DNA from: Parapedobacter luteus
GTDB taxonomy: Bacteria; Bacteroidota; Bacteroidia; Sphingobacteriales; Sphingobacteriaceae
Reading direction: 5' to 3'
Length of the DNA: 64,000 bases
NCBI RefSeq assembly: GCF_900168055.1
Contig: NZ_FUYS01000005.1
Location: 282,209 to 346,208, forward strand
A model generated the notes under the pieces. It saw nothing but the letters and a program-made list of their open reading frames with translations. It was not told the DNA's origin and made no database searches. The translations under genes were made by a program, and so were the position numbers. Positions 59,369-64,000 of the stretch are shown here, piece by piece; within the stretch, counting starts at the first letter, position 1; every line of letters starts with the position of its first letter.

Positions 59369-60612
59369 GAAAGTTAGTTACCTTGCTCTATTTTCAGGTA
59401 ATTGTCGCTATTATCATCGGTATTCTGATTGGTCATTTTTATCCGTCATTAGGCGTGCAATTAAAGCCGCTCGGCGACGGATTCATCAAGTTGATAAAAA
59501 TGGTCGTCGCTCCGCTCATCTTCTGTAGCATCGTCTTGGGGATTGCAGGAATGGAGGATGTGAAGAAGATCGGGAAAGTGGGCATGAAGGCCCTATTATA
59601 TTTTCAGCTTTCGACTATGGTTGCAATGTTGCTCGGCGTGATGGTGATCAATTTGCTGAAGCCGGGTGACGGTATGCATGTGGATGCGAGCTCGTTGGAT
59701 ACCACTGAAGTGGCAGGGTACATTACTCAAAGCAAGGAACAGGGCGGGGTAAAGGACTTTCTGTTGAACATCATTCCGGAAAATGTTTTCGGGGCATTGT
59801 CTTCGGGCAATTTGCTACAGGTGCTTTTCTTCGCTGTATTGTTTGGATATGGTCTCTCCAAAATTGGAGCCCGCGCGGAGCCTGCCACCCGCGTCATGCA
59901 GTCTTTTCTGGATGGATTGTTTGCCGTTATTAAGATGATCATGCGTGTTGCACCCATTGGCGCGATGGGGGCCATGGGATTTACTATCGGACGATATGGG
60001 ATCAGCTCGCTTTCATCGTTGGGGATGCTCATGGTTGCCTTTTATTTCACGTGTTTATTATACGTGTTTTTGGCGCTGGGCTTGATTTTAAAGTATTACG
60101 GCATCAGTGTGTTTAAATTAGTCCGTTATATTAAGGAAGAACTACTCGTCGTATTGGGAACATCCTCTTCGGAGTCTGTTTTGCCGGCAATTATGCAAAA
60201 GCTGGAACGTATGGGATGTTCAAGACCGGTTGTGCGGTTGGCGGTCCCTACCGGGTATTCGTTCAATTTGGACGGAACAACCATCTATTTGACGATGGCA
60301 GCTATATTCCTTGCTCAGGCATTGGACATGCCCATGAGCTTAGGCGAACAGTTGTTTCTGTTATTTGTCCTGACCATCACATCCAACGGAGCGGCCGGAG
60401 TGACGGGCAGTGGGTTTATCATCCTTGCTGCTACGCTGCCTGTGGTGGGGCATATGCCGGTAGAATCCGTTGCGCTTATCTTCGGCATCGACCGCTTCAT
60501 GAGCGAGGCACGGGCATTGACCAACCTCGTTGGGAATACAGCGGCTACCCTGGTGGTGGCTCGTTGGGAAAACGAGTTGGACATGGAGCAATTGAAGTCC
60601 GAGCTGGGCTAA
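59365..60612 (+). CDS. Dicarboxylate/amino-acid:cation symporter (DctA/GltP, DAACS family)
   Basis: 415 aa with eight helices and two re-entrant loops. Motifs: IVAIIIGILIGHFYPSLGVQ, IKMVVAPLIFCSIVLGIAGM, the serine-rich hairpin VLGTSSSESVLPAIMQKLER, YSFNLDGTTIYLTMAAIFLA and the substrate-site GIDRFMSEARALTNLVGNTA. Expected to import glutamate/aspartate or C4-dicarboxylates with H+ or Na+. Coupled to nagA by an ATGA overlap, an odd partner for an amino-sugar enzyme. Its stop is one base from convergent xseB. Confidence 0.93.
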   Translation: MRKLVTLLYFQVIVAIIIGILIGHFYPSLGVQLKPLGDGFIKLIKMVVAPLIFCSIVLGIAGMEDVKKIGKVGMKALLYFQLSTMVAMLLGVMVINLLKPGDGMHVDASSLDTTEVAGYITQSKEQGGVKDFLLNIIPENVFGALSSGNLLQVLFFAVLFGYGLSKIGARAEPATRVMQSFLDGLFAVIKMIMRVAPIGAMGAMGFTIGRYGISSLSSLGMLMVAFYFTCLLYVFLALGLILKYYGISVFKLVRYIKEELLVVLGTSSSESVLPAIMQKLERMGCSRPVVRLAVPTGYSFNLDGTTIYLTMAAIFLAQALDMPMSLGEQLFLLFVLTITSNGAAGVTGSGFIILAATLPVVGHMPVESVALIFGIDRFMSEARALTNLVGNTAATLVVARWENELDMEQLKSELG

Positions 60613-60613
60613 G

Positions 60614-60847
60614 CTACTCTTCCTCTGTCGGTGGTGATGAATCAACATCGGTAGCCAAACTAGCCAATATGGTGTTTACCTCCTCTTCAGTAGCGGTAAG
60701 CTTGGCTTTGCACACACTGATGAGCAGCGTTGCGCGCTTCACTTTCTCGGACAGCTCATCGATGGTGATTTCTCCACGCTCAATTTCGGCTACAATGGTT
60801 TGCAGCTCGTTGAATGCATCTGTATAGGTGTATTTTTCGTTACTCAT
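60614..60847 (-). CDS. xseB: Exodeoxyribonuclease VII small subunit
   Basis: 77 aa from ATG 60847, overlapping the xseA stop by 8 bases. Family pattern YTDAFNELQTIVAEIERGEI, TIDELSEKVKRATLLISVCK, KLTATEEEVNTIL; the tail is acidic. Forms the ssDNA-degrading exonuclease with XseA. Confidence 0.93.
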   Translation of the reverse strand: MSNEKYTYTDAFNELQTIVAEIERGEITIDELSEKVKRATLLISVCKAKLTATEEEVNTILASLATDVDSSPPTEEE

Positions 60848-62177
60848 TTGCTGATGGGTTAATTTGGATGACGACACTGCTGAGGCTTCCTGATGCTAGA
60901 TGTGTTTCCAACGTATCGCCGTCTCGGATGTTTTCGGTGTGCTTCACCGCACGGCCGTTGATTCGGGTGATGCTATATCCTCGGTTTAGGACCTGCTGCG
61001 GATCCAATAGCTGCACGGATTTCTGCATGGCGGCTAGGTTAAACTTGTTGTTTTTGAGTGTGGCTAAACTCGTTGACAGCAACGCTTGCTGCGGATAAAG
61101 CAAGGCCTGGTTTTCGTGCCGTAGACGGCTAACGCTTGCCATATCCAATCGCATGGCGTGGTACTCAAGGGCCCTATGCTGCTGATTTAATAAGTGTACG
61201 CTATGCAAACGGAAATGGTGGATACAATTCATCAGGTTGCTTTTCTGTGTTGCGAACAATTTGGCCGCAGCCTGTTCGATGGCGTCTTGCGCATGGGAAA
61301 CGGGTACGGCAAAGTTGTGGAACCGCTGGATGAGAAAATCAGCCAGTTCACTTGGGGTAATCGCATTTTGATAAGCCACCATTTCGCTCACTGTCTGGTT
61401 GGTGGAGTGCCCAATGCCCGTAAGTACAGGGATGGGAAACCGGGCGATGGCGGAAGCGAGCAAGTAGTTGTTGTAGCTGGAAAGCCCTACATCCCCGCCG
61501 CCCCCACGGATGATGGCGACAACATCATATTCTTCCACATGCTCGGCGATGCGCACCAATTGGTTGATAATGGAAGGAACCGCTTTGTCGCCCTGCAATA
61601 ATGCTGGAAAAAGGGTTTGCTCAAAGCGATAACCCCAGGAATTCCCATTTAAGATTTTCACGAAGTCGGCATACCCCTTGCTGGTTTCGACCGAGATGAC
61701 GGCCAATCGTTTCGGGATGGGTGGAAAAGGAAGCTGTTTGTTGGCATAGAAAAGCTCTTCGTGTCTGAGCCGCTGGATATTCTCCTGTTTTTCGCGTTCG
61801 AGTTCGCCCAACGCGTACGCGGGGTCGATGTCCAGAATACGCAGACTAAGGCCATATAACGGATCATAGGAGATTGTTGCCTGAAATAAAATGGTAATAC
61901 CGTTTTTCAAGGGCTCCTTTGCAATTTCGATAAACCGTTCGTTGATGCGTTTGTAATCGCCATTCCAGAGTACGGAACGCATTTCTGCGATCACTTTGCC
62001 GTCTTTTTTTTCGACTAATTCCGGATAACAATGGCCAGAATGGCTGTAATGATTGAGCTTGTTCATCTCTGCCTTTATCCAATAGACGCTTTTATAACGT
62101 TCGGCGATGGTCTTTTGGATGCTGCGGGCCACCTCCACAAGGGAAAAGACTGTTTTGTCGGGTAGTTTCTCAGGCAT
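60840..62177 (-). CDS. xseA: Exodeoxyribonuclease VII large subunit
   Basis: 445 aa from ATG 62177; a TTG two codons earlier lies inside the -7 box. N-terminal OB-fold (FSLVEVARSIQKTIAERYKS, GHCYPELVEKKDGKVIAEMR), catalytic domain with RLAVISVETSKGYADFVKIL, EYDVVAIIRGGGGDVGLSSY, FPIPVLTGIGHSTNQTVSEM, a coiled-coil region, and the terminal LNRGYSITRINGRAV. Degrades single-stranded DNA. Transcript predicted to be leaderless. Confidence 0.95.
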   Translation of the reverse strand: MPEKLPDKTVFSLVEVARSIQKTIAERYKSVYWIKAEMNKLNHYSHSGHCYPELVEKKDGKVIAEMRSVLWNGDYKRINERFIEIAKEPLKNGITILFQATISYDPLYGLSLRILDIDPAYALGELEREKQENIQRLRHEELFYANKQLPFPPIPKRLAVISVETSKGYADFVKILNGNSWGYRFEQTLFPALLQGDKAVPSIINQLVRIAEHVEEYDVVAIIRGGGGDVGLSSYNNYLLASAIARFPIPVLTGIGHSTNQTVSEMVAYQNAITPSELADFLIQRFHNFAVPVSHAQDAIEQAAAKLFATQKSNLMNCIHHFRLHSVHLLNQQHRALEYHAMRLDMASVSRLRHENQALLYPQQALLSTSLATLKNNKFNLAAMQKSVQLLDPQQVLNRGYSITRINGRAVKHTENIRDGDTLETHLASGSLSSVVIQINPSANE

Positions 62178-62180
62178 GAT

Positions 62181-62216
62181 CAAAGATAAGGGTTTTCTAT
62201 AAAATCATTACTTTTG
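62181..62216. promoter_or_regulatory. Back-to-back -7 boxes for xseA and def, both next to their start codons
   Basis: Minus strand: TATCTTTG (62188-62181), three bases, then xseA ATG 62177. Plus strand: TACTTTTG (62209-62216), four bases (TATC), then def ATG 62221. The start codons are only 43 bases apart, so neither gene has room for a leader and the two polymerase footprints overlap. Confidence 0.6.
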
Positions 62217-62220
62217 TATC

Positions 62221-62790
62221 ATGAAATTACCTATCATAGCCTATGGCGACCCGGTTTTGAAGCGAAAGGGAGTAGCGATTGAAAAGGATTATCCCGATTT
62301 GCAGCAGTTGATAGCCAATATGTTTGAGACCATGTATGCAGCACATGGCGTGGGGTTGGCTGCACCGCAGATAGGTCTTTCCATTCGCGTGTTTGTGATC
62401 GATGCGAGTCCGTTTGTAGATGATGACCCAACGCTTAAAGATTTTAGGAAGGTCTTTATCAATGCGGAGTTGCTCGATGAGCATGGCGAGAAATGGGCAT
62501 TCAACGAAGGGTGCTTGAGCATTCCTGAAATCCGGGAGGATGTAAATAGATACCCTGATATACGTATCCGCTACGTTGATGAAAATTGGGTGGAGCACGA
62601 AGAAAATTTTACAGGGCTGGCTGCGCGCATTATCCAGCACGAGTATGACCATATTGAAGGTAAGCTGTTTACTGAGAAGCTGAGCCCCCTGCGGAAAGCC
62701 ATGATTAAAAGCAAGCTGGAGGCAATTTCAAGAGGGCAGGTGGATGTGGATTACAAAATGAAGTTTCCCGCATTAAAGAAAAAACGTTGA
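62221..62790 (+). CDS. def: Peptide deformylase
   Basis: 189 aa. Removes the N-formyl group from new proteins. All three motifs are intact: GVGLAAPQ (43-50), EGCLS with metal ligand Cys98, and QHEYDH with His140, catalytic Glu141 and His144. N-terminal PIIAYGDPVLKRKG is typical. Start fixed by the -7 box four bases upstream. Confidence 0.97.
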   Translation: MKLPIIAYGDPVLKRKGVAIEKDYPDLQQLIANMFETMYAAHGVGLAAPQIGLSIRVFVIDASPFVDDDPTLKDFRKVFINAELLDEHGEKWAFNEGCLSIPEIREDVNRYPDIRIRYVDENWVEHEENFTGLAARIIQHEYDHIEGKLFTEKLSPLRKAMIKSKLEAISRGQVDVDYKMKFPALKKKR

Positions 62791-62801
62791 TACCGCTGAT
62801 G

Positions 62802-63404
62802 TTATCCGCCGACAATGGGTAACGTCAATTGATATCTTACAGCAATAACCCGAATGACGGAGACTAGGCTTGCGCTAAGAAAAGCATTGAGGTTATAATT
62901 GACTCCGCCCATGTCGAGCAGTACAAATAAGATAGCTCCCGATAGGCAAGCCGTGGCATAGATTTCTTTACGGAGAATTAGCGGGGTCTCGTTTAATAAG
63001 GTGTCCCGGATCACGCCACCCATCACAGCAGAAAACATGCCTAATACGACAGCGGCAATGCCGCTCGCCTCAAATAGCAATGATTTTTGCACGCCGACTA
63101 CGGTGAAGAAGCCAATTCCTAACGCGTCAAATAGAAAGAGTGTCCTTGCTAATTTGTCCAGTACTTTCTTGAACAAGACGGCGATTAATACGCCGGCCAG
63201 TATCGCTATCAGGTAGTTGCCGTCGTTTACCCATACAGGCCGTAGATTAAGAAAGATATCGCGAAGGCTGCCACCACCGATAGCGGTGACAAAACCGGTG
63301 AATGCGGCCCCAAATATGTCGATCCCATGTCTTGACGCAGCCATGGCCCCGGAAATAGCGAATACCATGGCGCCGAGTAAGTCGATGTAGTAAATTAGTT
63401 CCAA
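62802..63404 (-). CDS. Trimeric intracellular cation channel (TRIC) family protein, YicG/UPF0126
   Basis: 200 aa with seven helices in two inverted repeats: DLLGAMVFAISGAMAASRHG, GAAFTGFVTAIGGGSLRDIF and DALGIGFFTVVGVQKSLLFE, LGMFSAVMGGVIRDTLLNET. GGGxxRD and GGVIRD are the paired TRIC motifs. A K+-permeable channel in related proteins. Start is TTG 63404; the nearest ATG is out of frame. Convergent with def. Confidence 0.9.
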   Translation of the reverse strand: MELIYYIDLLGAMVFAISGAMAASRHGIDIFGAAFTGFVTAIGGGSLRDIFLNLRPVWVNDGNYLIAILAGVLIAVLFKKVLDKLARTLFLFDALGIGFFTVVGVQKSLLFEASGIAAVVLGMFSAVMGGVIRDTLLNETPLILRKEIYATACLSGAILFVLLDMGGVNYNLNAFLSASLVSVIRVIAVRYQLTLPIVGG

Positions 63405-63576
63405 ACCCCATGCGTTTGCTTGTAAAAATACAATAAATTCGAATTATTCCATTCGGTATGTGGGGTCGGGCTCGTGAAAGGTATGGCAAGCCCAGCGTGA
63501 CGGTGTCGGTAGTTTAAATTTTTCTTGCTGATTTATAGTGACTAACGTTTTTTTTGCCATTTATTTCATCTCATAG

Positions 63577-63608
63577 TTTGGAAATTGACGATAAGGGTTC
63601 TACTTTTG
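63577..63608 (+). promoter_or_regulatory. Promoter P1, TTTG-N20-TACTTTTG
   Basis: TTTG at 63577-63580 and TACTTTTG at 63601-63608 with exactly 20 bases between, followed by CAGCCCGCAAACGG. The initial sequence resembles that behind P2 (CAGTCCCAAACGG). No start codon of a gene follows within the window. Confidence 0.75.
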
Positions 63609-63644
63609 CAGCCCGCAAACGGGGAAACGGTAAGAAGTTTTGAG

Positions 63645-63691
63645 TTTGCGGTTGTTTTTTGAACGGTTTGGGTAAGGTTTTGCGGTTGTTT
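63645..63691 (+). repeat. 13-bp direct repeat in the leader between P1 and P2
   Basis: TTTGCGGTTGTTT occurs at 63645-63657 and again at 63679-63691, 34 bases apart. The stretch is strongly G/T-biased on this strand, as in transcribed rRNA leaders. No coding frame is convincing on either strand. Confidence 0.6.
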
Positions 63692-63744
63692 GGGGGCGTT
63701 TGGTTTCCGGGCGTTTCGGGGGGTAAAAAAAAAGTAAAATTTTT

Positions 63745-63776
63745 TTTGGTGGAATAAAAAAAGCTCCTTACCTTTG
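63745..63776 (+). promoter_or_regulatory. Promoter P2, TTTG-N20-TACCTTTG
   Basis: The TTTG ending an eight-base T/G run at 63745-63748 is 20 bases from TACCTTTG at 63769-63776. An A/T-rich stretch (63724-63748) just upstream resembles an UP-type element. Strength and doubling with P1 suggest a very highly expressed transcript. Confidence 0.8.
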
Positions 63777-64000
63777 CAGTCCCAAACGGAACGGGGGGTT
63801 GAAAGACGGTAGGTTCCGGAGCCGGCGCGCGATGTGCCGGCGGCAGAAAAAGAAGCAAAGACGGATGCGGCCTTTCGGGGCTGCGGAAGATAAAAAAGCC
63901 GAAGCGTGAGCGGAGGCGCGAGAGTTCTTGAAAGATATTGATATTCATGTAGCGTAACGAGTAGTCTGTCATGGGCGAAAGTTAACAAGACAGACCTAAG
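63777..64000 (+). other. Probable leader of an rRNA operon (16S gene expected beyond the right edge)
   Basis: From P2 to the window end there is no gene. The sequence contains AGTTCTTGAAAGATATTGAT, like the conserved TTCTTTGA...ATATTG box upstream of 16S rRNA in Sphingobacteriaceae, and an inverted repeat GTCTGTC (63964-63970) / GACAGAC (63989-63995). Together with the tandem promoters this fits a pre-16S leader (inference); the 16S start itself is not in the window. A 5' UTR of another strongly expressed gene is the alternative. Confidence 0.6.

Noticed and set aside
63566..63988. Two overlapping minus-strand frames near the right edge
   Set aside because: They are antisense to the tandem promoters and leader; residue composition is Pro/Arg/Ser/Phe-rich without any fold signature.

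Overview
The window comes from a chromosome of the phylum Bacteroidota, most likely family Sphingobacteriaceae (a Parapedobacter/Sphingobacterium/Pedobacter-type genome; genus is inference). The signs are SusC/SusD pairs, an ECF sigma/FecR pair, families such as DUF4293 and HU-HIG, almost no Shine-Dalgarno sequences, and many copies of the Bacteroidota -7 promoter word TAnnTTTG, several with TTTG 20 bases upstream. Genes are dense, with many ATGA-type overlaps and convergent ends a few bases apart. No phage, insertion sequence or CRISPR array is visible.

Layout. 1-1590: 5' part of a susC gene running off the left edge. 1772-9669: response regulator, histidine kinase and a TolC/RND/MFP efflux operon; the regulator and efflux promoters carry the same 11-bp-spaced TTTGAA repeat at the same distance from the -7 box. 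9843-16523: two small membrane/secreted genes, a TPR-like membrane protein, ung, an Lrp/AsnC regulator with nested palindromes, and sufBCD. 16524-18011: repeat-rich stretch with an HU-like gene, a tiny helix-turn-helix gene and tRNA-Gly(CCC). 18061-22723: COG2509 flavoprotein, lemA plus two TPM-domain genes, and a TlpA-like thioredoxin. 23020-32367: a polysaccharide-utilization-type locus (ECF sigma, anti-sigma, STN-SusC, SusD and an unassigned secreted barrel-like protein).

32464-45985: pfkA, a DsbD system split in two genes, birA, rsfS-ftsH, an LUD protein, a radical SAM protein, a rhomboid, a sodium/solute symporter and an S9 peptidase. 46008-52707: comM-like ATPase, a WecA/MraY-type transferase, a three-gene YtxH/holin-like envelope cluster, trmB and trhO (3' ends overlapping) and a small secreted protein. 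52732-58156: a surface-polysaccharide operon (flippase, pyruvyl transferase, methyltransferase, GT2) headed by a DeoR regulator and divergent from nagA plus a DctA/GltP symporter. 60614-63404: xseB-xseA, def and a TRIC-type channel. 63577-64000: two tandem TTTG-N20-TAnnTTTG promoters and a structured leader that looks like the 5' end of an rRNA operon whose 16S gene would lie just beyond the window.

No wholly new system is proven here. The strongest non-routine signals are the duplicated response-regulator site, a set of genes whose -7 box ends 3-5 bases before the ATG (predicted leaderless mRNAs, including the back-to-back xseA/def promoters), the repeat-rich HU/HTH stretch, and the unassigned enzyme-like protein at the end of the SusCD locus.
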